Positions 20,435-32,386 are shown, counted from the stretch's first letter. The stretch is DNA of 64,000 nt from Henckelia pumila (GCF_033568475.1 NW_027331831.1:11966001-12030000); one strand, 5' to 3'. Numbers and translations: made by a program. The notes: generated by a model from the letters alone, not told the origin.

Positions 20435-20614
20435 AACTTTTTCAATTCTTTGCTTTTTGTTTAATTGCGATTATAACTGAATGCCTGTTACATGAGTTTA
20501 ATTATCAGCATGCTAGAATAAGAATTTTGTTTCTTTGTGATTAGAATTAAGGATTTTAGTGTTTTAACCTTGGGAGCATAGTGGTATGAATTGTTGGGAA
20601 TCTTCTGCGTGCAG
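20418..20614 (+). other. Probable GT-AG intron between gag and pol of the chromovirus
   Basis: 197 bp, starting GTATAC and ending TTCTGCGTGCAG, AT-rich, with stops in the gag frame. Joining 20417 to 20615 keeps the frame and gives ITGRILVGG leading into the protease, the junction expected for this family. Without splicing, gag and pol are in different frames. Unspliced RNA would make Gag alone and spliced RNA would make Gag-Pol. Confidence 0.7.
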
Positions 20615-23600
20615 GGAGAATTCTAGTTGGAGGCAACTCCACATTTGCGTTGCTAGATTCAGGAGCCACGCATTCGTTTATCTCCCGGGATTTTATCAGA
20701 CGGATAGGCATTACACCAGAGGTTGTAGACAGTGGTTACGATGTTACCATGCCATCCGGACAGATTATCACTACCACTAGTGTCGTCAGGGATCTGGCAT
20801 TGGAGTTGCAGGGACACTCCATTCGAGCAGATCTAGTGGTTCTTCCATTGACTGGGTTTGACATGATTTTGGGTATGGACTGGCTATCAGTTAATGGAGC
20901 ATCGATTGATTTCCGGCGTAGGACAGTGACAGTGAAGCCAGCAGGAGGGGAGATGTTTACTTTCTTTGCATCTCAGTCTAGCAGTATTCCTCAGATGATA
21001 TCATTTGTTCGTGCGAGGAAACTGTTGCGCAATGGATGTCAGGGTTTTCTGGCTAGTGTGGTCACTACCTCAGATGTTTCTAGCAGATCTTTATCAGATA
21101 TAGATGTGGTACGTGACTATCCAGATGTTTTTCCTGACGATGTGGCAGGAGTTCCACCAGTGAGAGAGGTGGAGTTCAGTATTGAGTTGCTGCCGGATAC
21201 TGTGCCTATCTCTAAGGCACCGTATCGACTTGCTCCTACAGAGATGAGAGAGTTGAAGGAGCAGATTCAGGAGCTGTTGGAGAAGGGTTTTGTTCGCCCT
21301 AGCTTTTCTCCATGGGGAGCTCCAGTGTTGTTTGTGAAGAAGAAGGACGGTAGCATGAGATTGTGCATTGACTACCGAGAGCTCAACAGAGTCACAGTGA
21401 AGAATAAGTATCCACTACCGAGGATAGAGGATTTATTCGATCAGTTGCAGGGAGCTTCGGTATTCTCCAAGATCGATCTGCGATCTGGTTACCATCAGCT
21501 GAGGGTCAGAGATTCAGACGTGTCTAAGACTGCCTTTAGGACACGATATGGACACTATGAGTTCTTGGTGATGCCCTTTGGGTTGACCAATGCTCCAGCA
21601 GTTTTTATGGATCTCATGCATCGTGTCTTCCAGCCGTATCTAGATCAGTTTGTCATTGTATTCATTGATGACATATTGATCTACTCGAGGAGCATTGAGG
21701 AGCATACACAGCATTTGCATACAGCCTTACAGACTTTGAGAGAGCATCGACTGTTTGCAAAGTTCAGTAAGTGTGAGTTTTGGTTGGAGCAGGTGGCGTT
21801 TCTAGGCCACATTATTTCTAGGGATGGGATTGCAGTGGATCAGTCCAAGGTGCAGGCAGTGAGGGATTGGGGGATTCCAAAGAATGCTTCGGAGATTCGT
21901 AGCTTCTTGGGTTTAGCAGGATACTATAGGAAGTTCATCAAGGGTTTTTCCTCTATTGCAGTACCCTTGACTTCCTTGACCAAGAAGAACGCGAAGTATA
22001 GTTGGAGTCCAGATTGTCAGAGGAGCTTTGATCAGCTGAAGGATGCACTTACTTCAGCACCGGTGTTAGCTATGACAGTGCCACATGAGGAGTTAGTGGT
22101 GTACACCGACGCGTCTAAACTAGGTTTAGGCGCAGTGCTTATGCAGAGTGGCAGAGTTATCGCATATGCGTCGCGACAGTTGAAGATTCATGAGCAGAAC
22201 TATCCGACGCATGATTTAGAGCTTGCAGCAGTGGTATTTGCGTTGAAAATTTGGAGGCACTATCTTTACGGCGAGAAGTGCAAGATTTTCACCGACCACA
22301 AGAGCCTCAAGTACTTCTTCACCCAGAAGGAGTTGAACATGAGGCAGCGCAGATGGCTTGAGCTTGTGAAGGACTATGATTGTGACATTAGCTACCATCC
22401 GGGTAAGGCTAATGTAGTGGCAGATGCTTTGAGTCGGAAGTCATCAGTGGTATCATGTTTGACTGTGCAGTTACCACTACAGACCGAGATTCAGAGATTT
22501 GGTTTGGAGTGCTATCCGAGTGGCCATGCACCGAGCTTGTCAGTGTTGACAGTGCAGCCAGTTCTGCGAGATCGGATTAGAGAGGGACAGTCTACTGATG
22601 AGGAGCTACAGCGATGGAGACAGAGAGATGAGGCCAGAGGTAATCTCTTGTATACAGTGGAGGATGGCATCGTTCAGTACCGTGGGAGGATGTGGGTACC
22701 GAGCGTTGATCAGTTGAGAGCCGAGATTCTAGCAGAGGCTCATGCATCTCCGTACTCCATTCACCCCGGAAGTACGAAGATGTACCGAGATTTGCAGTTA
22801 TTGTATTGGTGGCCTGGGATGAAGAGTGACATCGGGAGAGTGGTGTCAGAGTGCTTGACTTGTCAGCAAGTCAAAGCAGAGCATCAGCGTCCAGCAGGAC
22901 TTCTTAGACCTCTTCCCATTCCGGAATGGAAATGGGAGAATATTACGATGGACTTTGTGGTTGGCTTGCCGAGGAGTGCCAGAGGTTGCACAGCGATTTG
23001 GGTGATTGTGGATAGACTCACCAAGTCAGCTCATTTCTTGCCGGTGAGGACTAACTATACTTTGACACAGTATGCAGAGCTTTACATTAGAGAGATTGTT
23101 AGACTGCATGGCATACCAGTGTCTATTGTGTCAGACAGAGATCCGAGATTCACATCTGCGTTTTGGAAGAGTCTGCACACGGCTATGGGGACTAGGCTTC
23201 TGTTCAGTACAGCATTTCATCCCCAGACAGATGGTCAGTCTGAGAGAGTGATCCAGGTTCTCGAGGATCTTCTGAGAGCTTGTGTCATTGATTTTCGGGG
23301 CTCTTGGGAGACTAGACTGCCATTGGTGGAGTTTACCTATAACAACAGCTTTCAGTCGTCTATAGGTATGGCTCCATATGCAGCACTTTATGGGAGGAGA
23401 TGCAGATCTCCGGTGCATTGGGATGAGGTTGGTGAGCGGATTTTGTTGGGTCCGGAGATTGTGCAGCAGACAGCTGACATCGTGACGCAGATTCGAGAGA
23501 GGATGAGGACTGCGCAGAGTCGGCAGAAGAGTTATGCAGATGCCAGACGACGCGATTTGGAGTTCGCAGTAGGTGATCACGTATTCTTGAAGGTGTCACC

Positions 23601-23988
23601 TATGAAGGGAGTAGCGCGTTTTGGACGGAGAGGCAAGCTTAATCCGAGATATATAGGGCCATTCGAGATCTTGGAGCGAGTTGGCACGTTGGCCTATCGT
23701 TTAGCTCTACCTCCAGGGCTAGCGGCAGTGCACAACGTGTTCCATGTATCCATGCTTCGGAGATATGTCTCCAACCCGTCGCATGTATTGGATTTTGAGC
23801 CCTTACAGTTACCACCAGATCTTGTTTACGAGGAAGGACCAGTGCGGATTTTGGCTAGAGAGGAGCGGAGGCTTAGGACGCGGGTCATACCGATGGTCAG
23901 AGTCCAGTGGCTGAATCACTCGGAGGAGGAAGCTACTTGGGAGACCGAGGAGGATATGAGGACTCGCTACCCGGAGTTGTTCGGGTAA
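20615..23988 (+). CDS. pol: Pol of the chromovirus with C-terminal chromodomain
   Basis: About 1124 codons, open to TAA at 23986-23988; no ATG at the start, so it needs the gag start through splicing (Gag-Pol 1470 aa). Order: aspartic protease (DSGATHSF at about 20656-20679), reverse transcriptase ([10 protein letters not shown], active-site FIDD at about 21661-21672), RNase H (VYTDAS near 22100), integrase with HHCC zinc finger (TCQQVKAEH) and core ([26 protein letters not shown]), GPY/F-like region (YIGPFEIL), and a chromodomain (VRVQWLNHS...[11 protein letters not shown], about 23895-23960). Chromodomains steer insertion toward modified histones. No stop or frameshift is seen. Confidence 0.95.
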
Positions 23989-24019
23989 GTACTTTAATTT
24001 CGAGGACGAAATTCAATTT

Positions 24020-24032
24020 AAGGGGGGGAGAA
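24020..24032 (+). other. Polypurine tract of the chromovirus
   Basis: AAGGGGGGGAGAA, one base before the 3' LTR start at 24034. Confidence 0.9.
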
Positions 24033-24033
24033 T

Positions 24034-26685
24034 TGTAACACCCGGTATTTTTAAATACGTAAATTCGCATGCATAATTAGGATATTTAATTAGTTAAATT
24101 TATGATTTATGGGTTAAATAATTATGTGAATTATTTGTGCATGATTTAATTTATTTTTAAGCATTTAACCCATAATTAGTGATTTTTATGATTTTTTTAG
24201 TATTTTATTATTTAATCGCGTAGACGGGACCATGGACGGACGAGATGACGACTTTCCACCCAAATTATTTTAGGAGCCTTTTTGGAGCCTTAAAATATTA
24301 TTTTGAGTTTTATTATCCCAAAATTTTAAGTATTTAATTTTATTTAATTTTAGGGGTCATTTTTATCCAAAATTAGTCAAAACATTGACTTTTTAGTATT
24401 TTTAAAATTTCCCTAAAATTATATTTCGAGATTTTTAATTAGGTTATCAGATTTTTAAGAGTTTAAGTTGTTTATTATTTATTTTTAAAACCTCTTTATT
24501 TAATTAGTTAGCTTATATTTTAATTAAACCAAAAATTTAACCTATTCTACCCAAAACCCTAGCATTTGCCGACATCTCTCCTTCCTCCCAAGCAGCCGAC
24601 ACCCCATCATCATCTTCTTCATCGGTTCAAGGCACCTCCTAGACTCCATAACCATTTTTCTTCGAAGCTTCAAGTTGCTCGTCGTCCCGTCGTCCCGGAA
24701 GTTGTCTCACGCTTGTTTATCTTCGTCCTTCGGTGAAAGGCATGTTTTTATCCATTTTTTTTAAACTCATATCAGTATATGTATGCGTGTGGGTGTGTAA
24801 CATCAGAATTTATATTTTTTTGACATCAAGCTTTTCGATTTTTTCCTCCTTACTTGCTCTCGGTTTTGACATTAGTGTTGCATGCTCACGTTTCCCCTCT
24901 CCATGTTTGGTTCGGCTGTTGGCGAGTGTTCCAGAGGTGCCCTAGGGTGCCTAAGGGTCGAGCCATGGCAAGGCTTGGGGCTGAGAAGGGCTCGGCCGTG
25001 GGGTTTTTGTCATGGTTGGTGCAGACGGCGCAGAACTGGGGCTCGGATAGGAGGCTTCGGCCTTGGTGTTAGGGAGTGCATGGGGCTGGGGGACTGGTCA
25101 GGCTAGGTCTGCCCGGACGTGGGCTACGTCCGGGCGGCGGCGCCCCGGCCAGGGGCGGCCGGAGCTGGCCGGCAGCAGGCCAAGATGGCCTGCTGCTCAC
25201 GGCCGAGAAGAATAGGGATTAGGGGCACGGGTCTAGGGTTTCAGATGGCATTCGGGTCGGGTCGAGGGGCCGGGTCGGGTCTAAAATAATGTGGGTCAAG
25301 TTAAGTGGGTCCGGATCCGGGTTATTTTAATTGGGCTCGGGTATTTTTATTTTTAAGTTTTTAAGTTAATTAGGAGTTAAATAGACTAATTAAATTCCCA
25401 AAAATTTAATTAGTACCATTTAATTTATTTGGGTTACTTTAAATTATTTTGGGTTATTTTATTTATTTTTGGGCTTTTAATAAATTTTATTTAAATTTTT
25501 AAGTTGGCCAGAAATTTTTATGGGCTTGGGAGCCCATGAAAATTATTGGGCCTGATATTGGGCTTTTGGGCCCATTGGGCCAGGGACAGTGTTATTGGGC
25601 CTAAGTTAGTTTAATGGGCTTTGGTTGATTTATGGGCCAAGTCTTAAGTTAAGTTAATGGGATTGAGTGTAGGGCCAGCAGTCCAGAACCATCCATGAGA
25701 AAATTGCATGTGTCCTGATTATATATTTAATTATTTTTATGCATTTAAGTTATTTTAATATTTATATGTTAGTAAGAAAAATTAAATTAAATATATATGA
25801 AGGACACACAATTTATTTAAGTACATGCATTCATGAAATCCATTTTTATGCTATGATTTAATTTCTATGGTGGAGCAAAATAAAATATTTTAGGTGGAAA
25901 TTGAAGTAGTGTGGCCATTTATGTATGGGCAGTTTCTGCCATTTATGTATGGGCAGTTTTCTGCCATTTATGTATGGGTGGTTCGCCACCAGCCTCGTAC
26001 GATGGTTTCCTAGACTGATCAGTCGCACTATGGGTCACACTTACGGATAGGACCATACGATGTTCAGAAAACAAATGCTCAACAACTTATGTATGTATGA
26101 TATTATGTATGTATGTATGTTTAATTATGTAATTTAAGTTAGAAATTTTGAAGCATGCTCATTCATGTATATGTATGTATTAGTAGTTTAGTGTTTTAAA
26201 TTATTTTAAACCCTTGTTAGTATGCATGTTGGGCCTCTAGGCTCACTACACTGATATGGTGCAGGTGAGTACGTAGAGGAGCAGGTTACTCCTACCGGTG
26301 GTGAGGATCTATGAGCTATGCTGCAGTAGCCCCGTGACCGTGACAGCTTCTGAGTCAATGTCATGTGATACATTTTATTATTTTATTTGGGTTGAGGTGT
26401 TTGAAATATTTTATTAAATATTTTTAGTGCATGCACATTTTTATTTATTTTATTTATGCAGGATATTTTTAAATTCTAGGCTTGACTCAGTTGTTTAATT
26501 ATTTTTTTAAGAATGCATTTTATTTAAGTATTAAAATTATTTATTTATTTAGTCATGAATTTATTTTTAGTATTTTTATTTGGTGCATATATGTATGGGC
26601 ATATATGTACTTATATTTATTTAGTAGTAAAAAAAAAAAAAAAAATTTCCGCATATTTATTTATTAGAGAGTTAGGGTCGTTTCA
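24034..26685 (+). repeat. 3' LTR of the chromovirus (2652 bp)
   Basis: Same length as the 5' LTR and identical in every block compared by eye. It is followed at once by the second copy of the target duplication ATAAC. Confidence 0.95.
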
Positions 26686-26690
26686 ATAAC

Positions 26691-26863
26691 GCTTTGCTTA
26701 AGGTCCTTGGATCATTTTCTATAGCATAACTAAGAAAATCAGGACCAAAAGTTTTAGCTATCTTAGCAGTCTTGGTTGCAGAGTATACGCTGTACAACGT
26801 ATTATCCAACCCATTCAGTATATAGTTCCGGCACAAGAAGTCGCTGTACAACGTATTATCCAA
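26691..26863 (-). pseudogene. Copia pol remnant upstream of the gypsy insertion
   Basis: On the minus strand, a short piece of the linker before the reverse transcriptase (AKTFGPDFLSYAIENDP, ending TLSKAL) runs up to the gypsy target site. The reading frame continues exactly into the remnant at 16538 once the gypsy element and one copy of ATAAC are ignored. Upstream of it the pol sequence ends abruptly in a 33-bp repeat, marking a large deletion of gag, protease and integrase. Confidence 0.8.
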
Positions 26864-26874
26864 CCCATTCAGTA
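26788..26874. repeat. Two perfect 33-bp direct repeats at a deletion junction
   Basis: CGCTGTACAACGTATTATCC... at 26788-26820 and 26842-26874, 21 bp apart, between the copia 5' LTR and the surviving pol piece. Confidence 0.85.
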
Positions 26875-26901
26875 GCCATCATACGAAATTTGTCTTAAAC
26901 T

Positions 26902-27447
26902 TGTTAATCACCTTTCAACAGCACGCACGCAGCAACAGAGAAGATAGCGAGCCGAGAGTTTAACTCTCTATCTTTAAGACAAATTTGCCCGCCTAGTTGC
27001 TTACGGGTTGATCAAAGTGTCTCCCAAGATAGAATGCTTATGAACACTTCAAAGTGTTTAAAAAACTCAGACTCGAAACTCAGATGTATGAGTATGCAAG
27101 AAAAGGAAGAGAGAATCCGAAATGAGCGAGTTGGAATGAATGCATATGGCATCTATTTATAGACCTTTCCCGGTTGCACCACTTCGAAGCAAAATAAAAT
27201 ATTTAATTAATTTTTGTCCAAAAAAGTTATATTTATGTCAAAGCCAGCCCAGCCCACGCCGTGCCGTGCCGGCCGATCGGACGGCGGCGCGCATGTGGCT
27301 AATGGTTCGAACCTACCCCTTGGGGCCCCAACCATTGTCTAAACTTTGACATTATATAGTGCAATTTATTCCCACATTTTATCAATGTGGGACAATGAGC
27401 ATAAAGCCTCATTCACCATCCATTTGTCCATAACAAATTTTTCAACA
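26902..27447 (-). repeat. 5' LTR of the nested copia element (546 bp, deleted)
   Basis: Same ends as 13759-14465 but 161 bp shorter. Missing pieces include a segment after CAAGATAGAA, one around the TATTTATAGAC region, and one after GGTTCGAACCTA. The difference points to an old insertion. Confidence 0.9.
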
Positions 27448-27452
27448 CCATT

Positions 27453-27825
27453 TTCCAAATCTAGAATTTGGGGATGGACTAAAACTTGTTATGCCTCCCT
27501 CGACATGAAGATTAGGGAAGTTGAGCATCCTGAATCAACTTTATTTTTTGGAAATTTCATAAATTAAAAGTTCCAAAAATTCATTTTTGCTTTCATATAT
27601 ATTTTATTGGTTAAGGTTCATTCCAATTTTTATTGTCAACAATTTTATATAATTTTATGCATGTTATTGATTTAGGAGAATGATTCGTACAAATCGAATT
27701 AATTTAAAAAGAAGTAATCTATTTTATATTATTATCTGCGAGAAGATTTATATATTTTAAACTGTCATCAAAGAAATTTACGAGCCAGCTGACCTAACCA
27801 ACGCATATTAGGTAATGTAATGAGG
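27453..27825. other. AT-rich DNA right of the nested insertion, no gene seen
   Basis: No ORF, RNA gene or repeat end was recognised. Confidence 0.6.
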
Positions 27826-27978
27826 AACCTATTTCACACCGACGATGTAATAATTTTATTATATTCATAAAGTAAAATAAACACGACATTATGATTAAAG
27901 AGTGCAATAATTATACTAACGACGTGCACTAGGTATATGTTTCTTAATAAAATAAGAAGGTGCCCCTAATTATAAATA

Positions 27979-28008
27979 CTAGTCGTCGTGGCACACGCGA
28001 TGCGTGTG
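27979..28008 (-). mobile_element. Helitron-like 3' terminus (minus strand)
   Basis: Hairpin CACACGC/GCGTGTG (27992-27998 with 28002-28008), then 9 nt, then CTAG (27979-27982) and T on the minus strand. It sits where copy A of the duplicated block has extra DNA relative to copy B. The insertion may extend to about 28270. Confidence 0.5.
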
Positions 28009-29912
28009 TAAAATATGAAAATGACGAAAATTTGATATTTAAAAATATTTATATCTTTAATTCAGAAATAATACAAAACAAAAATAAAAATAAATTCAAA
28101 AATATATATCGTAAATAGTGGATAGGAAATTCGGAGGATGAATGTTGTTGCAAGTAGTGAAAAGTGGGAAGAAAGTTGAGAGAGAGAGTGATGAGGGGTA
28201 TAAAAGGAATAAATTGGTGAAAATTCACCATGACACCAAAATCAGTTGGTATAGGGTGCTTAGACTTAATAATATAGTAAAGTATTTTTCTTCGACTTCA
28301 CGAAAGAAGTGTAGAATTATTGCACAAACATTAAATATAGCAAATTCGTGCTAAATTGGAGTCCCCTTTTCTGCAATTTACTAATGTAATTAGGTGTCTC
28401 GACGGATATGAAAGAGCATTGGTCCCCATTTTTTTGTAAATCATATCGTTTGATTCGTAGATGATCGTATACGGCGAGATTTATGTTATTTTAGCTAACC
28501 AAATGTGTATGGTCCATTATTTATATTAGCAGTACTTGCTATGCCATGGCTATCCAAGTTAACAAATACAAGAATTTTTATAAATTGACACTTAAAATAA
28601 ATGCGATTGCTATGTGTTTAAATTTTTGCACTTTTTACTTTTAAGTGATAAAGTATTAATTTTTGGTTAAAAAAAAACTACATATAAAATGTAACAAGAA
28701 AGTAATTCATGTCAACTCAATTAATTTAAACACAATATGTACTATTAATTAAAATTAAATCCTATATATTAACCAATTTTTAGTGGGTTGGTTAAGCCTT
28801 TAATTTTTTTTTCTTCATAATACAGTATCCTTCATATTGTTTTTGAAGGCAAAATACATTAAAAATTCAATTAAGCTTTCTTCCACTTGCTAGTTACTCC
28901 ATCCTGATTAAAAAAATAACCGATCGTCTCAAATTCTCTACTAATATTTGTCATTAATTTTCGAACATGCAACACGTGTACTTCAGCCACTAATTATAAA
29001 AAATATAAAGAATTTTTTTTAAAAAAAAATCCACGTTTATTAAAAATTGAAATTAAAAAAAAACCGCAGTTCACATTAAATGACCAAGATGATTGATAGC
29101 TATACAACAATTGGAAAAAATCAACATTATTTATAAAACATTTGGGGTCACGTCTACCTTAACGTCCTAGTCTTATTAGTGAAGATGGGGACCTCACCAG
29201 CTTCATTCATCATACCTTTGCCATTAGGTGTGAACAAAAAGTCAAGCTTAGCATTAAAAAATTTTGAGACTAAAATATCATATGTTGAATTCGTCGGTAA
29301 ATAAATCGCGGAAAACTACTATATATGAATTTTCGGTTTCAATGAAGATTATTTATGTCTATACTTTCAACAAGCGCGAATTTAAATTCATTTATTTTGA
29401 CACACGAGGGGTCGGGTTTTCGACTGACATAAATATTAACCTAGTTTAGTGTGGTATATATGAATTGCTTGTTGGATACTCTTGGTCAAAAGAAACATTG
29501 AAATCAACAATTCCCAAGATTTTTACCCAAAACGATACCCCAACTTTTAACAAAGAGTGCAACTTTAGAGAAAGCAAAACAATCAAATTACTAAAAATAT
29601 TTTACAAGAATGAAAAAGGTCTAAAAGTGTGAATAACAATAAATAAGGGGTGGTGGGATAATTATTAAATTTTCAGTTAACAAGAATCATCCTTCTCAAT
29701 GTGTGACCTTTATTGGATTGGATTTTGAAATATATATATATATATTCTATTTTATTCTATATTATAATACATAAAGGTGCTAGAGTAACCGTTTTTGATC
29801 ATTTTAATATTTGTACCAAATTACCCCTATCAACATATAACTACCCACTTTCTCATATTCTTTTCCATGTTATTTTTTTAACCACATATTTTGTAATAAT
29901 AAAAAATAAATC

Positions 29913-29944
<32 letters not shown>

Positions 29945-30006
29945 GTAAATACATAGTATTATATATTACATCACACACACACACAAAGCATGTGCATGGA
30001 TGCTAG

Positions 30007-30292
30007 TATATATAAATCCCAACTATCTCTAAAATTAACAAATTCCCAAATATATAGAGAAGTTACGCTACAAAAAACTGCAACTAACTCTCTCTCTCTC
30101 TCTCTCTCTCAATGGCGGATCGGACTGTGCCGTACTCTAGTAAATTTCCTATATTATAGAGAATTCACGGGTCAGAAAGCTGCAACTGCAACTATTTCTG
30201 TTTCCTCTGTGAATGTCAATGAAGAATTGAGCTGTGCTTAATCTTTGTGTAGTCTCCTTCAGTGTCTGCGCACGCACTTGAGCTAGTTACAG
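30007..30292 (+). promoter_or_regulatory. Upstream TATA box, noncoding exon and uORF (copy A)
   Basis: TATATATAAA at 30007-30016, a CT run (about 30087-30110), a 15-codon uORF at 30112-30159 (MADRTVPYSSKFPIL), and a consensus splice donor CAG|GTGAGT at 30292/30293. The same parts in the same order occur at 33212-33456 next to the methyltransferase gene. It may be a spare promoter whose exon could splice to the acceptor at 33688, or a relic. Confidence 0.5.
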
Positions 30293-30320
30293 GTGAGTGA
30301 AAGCCGGAATGATCCCTTTA

Positions 30321-31933
30321 TAAGATAATAAATTAAATTTTTTTTTTGTTGTTGTTAGACTACCTAATTAACTTGAATCGATATTGCTACCTCAAGTCCT
30401 GCTACACAATCGATCATGGTTTTCATTTAATTTCTTGGGTGCAAAGGAATTAAAGAAGTACCTTTGGGTTTTAATTCAATGTGCTGAGTTTCCTCATGTT
30501 ATAATAGTAGTCTATCAGCACGATCTCTTCTGACGTGAACGACGCTTCCCTTGTTTCTCATTTCTTAATAGGTTTGCAATGTTTTACAGGCAGTGAGAGA
30601 AATATATCACGAGATTGTTCCGAGTCGTCATTGGAAGAATAAAATCAGCAAAATTGTTTTCATAGGTATATTTTTCATAACATCGGTAAAATTTAATTTG
30701 GAGATACAATGGCAGATTTTAAACATGGATTAATGCTAATGTACGTGTAGGTCGTTCATTAATTAATGAGGAGATTCTTGTGAACACCATGGAAGACTAC
30801 TACCAAATGTTTTGAAGGTGTGTAGTTAGTTTCATGTTTTTTTTTTACTTTAATCTTTCTTGGGTTCTTGATATATATGGTAATCCTTGAAAATTATATA
30901 TTAATTTTGTCACTTTCCCTACTTTTTCTAATAATGACTTTCTTTGGTCATCTCAATTTGATCAATTTGTTGTATAAAAACTACGGATATTACACTATAC
31001 ATCTCAATTTTAAAAACAAACTCAACAAACATTTCAACCCAAAAAGTCCATCTACTCCAAATTCAGTAATCTGTTACCTGAATCACAGTTTATTTATGTG
31101 ATAAAATTACGGATCATAATTAATTTTCCATTGGGATTCAGTAATTCATGTAATCTAGTAGTATTCAAACAGAAACTCAACTTATAGGAATATACTGGAG
31201 TTAAATTACCTACTACTTTCTCTTTTTTTTTTGAAAATGAAATTACCTACATTTTGGGAACACTTTTTTTTGCAATAGATCAGGTCCCCCCCGGCCCCTA
31301 CTACTATACTAGTGGTCCTGCATTAAACTATTTAGCTGCCGACAGCCAGCCAAGCCTAGGATTTCTTGCATATATGGGGTAATGTCGATGTTGGCATATG
31401 GTACGTAGGCGTATCCATATGTCAGATTCAACGGCCCGTTTTTTTATGCAAGCGAGATGTTCATGTGAACATTTCACTTACATTAAATTTAGGTCGTTGG
31501 ATATCTCATTGGCACTATTCTAATGGTGTAACATTGACACAATCCTTGCATGGTGAATGGAGAATTTACTTTTTGATTGAGATTACCTTTAGGCAATTCA
31601 AGAAACCAAAGGGGTTTCTTTTAGTAACAACACAAAAACTTCCTACGTACCATTTCAATTGCCTACCATATTTTTGAGTAATTTAACTCAAGTAGGAATG
31701 GGCTCATATCATCTTCTAATCCAATCAACAACACTTTTTAAAATCTTGAATTGCTTTTTCACAACTTTAGGAAAATAACATAATTTCATATATTCTTATA
31801 TTAAATGTTCATTTCATAATCCTGACTGTTGTTCGCATGGCTATATATATATCATCTAATTCGTCGTCTCTAGAAGCACGGAAACAATCGTCCTAGGCAT
31901 TTCTCTTGAAATTTTGTTTACATATCGTCGAGC
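30321..31933. other. AT-rich spacer between the two promoter copies, no gene seen
   Basis: Only short ORFs (such as 30868-31101 and 31366-31677) with no recognisable protein. Confidence 0.6.
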
Positions 31934-32354
31934 AACCTATTTCACACCGACTATATATGTAATAATTTTATTGTATTCATAAAATAAAATATACACGACA
32001 TTATGATTAAAGAGTGCAATAATTATACTAACGTGCAATAGATGTTTCTTAATAAAAAAGAAGGTGCCCCTAATATGTTTATATTAACTTCTTATTAACT
32101 TATTATAGATATTTTCTTCGACTTCATGAAAGAAGTGTAAAATTATTGCACAAACATTAAATATATCAAATTCGTGTTAAATTGGAGACCCCTTTTTTGC
32201 AATTTACTAATGTAATTAGGTGTCTTAATTGACGGATATGAAAGAGCTTTGGTCTCAATCTTTTTGTAAATCATATCGTTTTGATTCGTGGATGATCGTG
32301 TATCTAGATTTATGTTATTTTATCTAACTAAATATGTATAGTCCATTATATATA

Positions 32355-32386
32355 CTAGCATAATCGCACACACGTGTTGCGTGTGT
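32355..32386 (-). mobile_element. Helitron-like 3' terminus (minus strand) in copy B
   Basis: Hairpin ACACACG/CGTGTGT (32368-32374 with 32380-32386), 9 nt, CTAG (32355-32358) and T on the minus strand. The architecture equals that at 27979-28008, but it sits at a different point of the duplicated block, so it is a separate insertion. Confidence 0.5.

Larger units (their letters stand above)
16539..26685 (+). mobile_element. Complete Ty3/gypsy chromovirus (Tekay/Del-like), very young
   Basis: 10147 bp with two 2652-bp LTRs (16539-19190 and 24034-26685). ORF features repeat at a constant offset of 7495, and every block I compared is identical, including a 17-A run. Termini are TGTAACACCC...TTTCA, typical of Tekay/Del elements. 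A perfect target duplication ATAAC flanks it (16534-16538 and 26686-26690). The internal region holds a tRNA-iMet-like primer site, gag, a probable intron, pol ending in a chromodomain, and a polypurine tract. RT precedes integrase, which defines gypsy. No disabling mutation was seen, so the copy may be able to move. Confidence 0.95.
13759..27447 (-). mobile_element. Old Tork-like Ty1/copia element, internally deleted and split by a gypsy insertion
   Basis: The minus-strand element is bounded by LTRs at 26902-27447 (its 5' LTR) and 13759-14465 (its 3' LTR). A perfect 5-bp target duplication CCATT flanks it (13754-13758 and 27448-27452). The internal DNA keeps only the RT/RNase H end of pol plus a short upstream piece. 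Gag, protease, integrase and a recognisable primer site next to the 5' LTR are gone. The LTRs differ by several deletions, so it is much older than the gypsy element inside it. The two pol pieces join in frame across the gypsy target site. Confidence 0.9.
27826..30320 (+). repeat. Upstream copy of a duplicated promoter region (copy A)
   Basis: Collinear with 31934-33485 in several blocks: AACCTATTTCACACCGAC (27826 and 31934), TTCTTCGACTTCA (about 28290 and 32112), ATTTTGAGACTAAAATATCA (about 29262 and 32589), and the TATA/first-exon block (30007-30320 and 33212-33485). Copy A is longer because of extra DNA between blocks, including a Helitron-like insertion near 27979. Divergence is clear, so the duplication is not recent. 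Confidence 0.8.

Noticed and set aside
23131-23580. 149-codon minus-strand ORF opposite integrase
   Set aside because: Antisense shadow of a recognised integrase region.
31366-31677. 103-codon plus ORF in the spacer
   Set aside because: Starts from a non-ATG codon, no family resemblance, no splice context, AT-rich surroundings.
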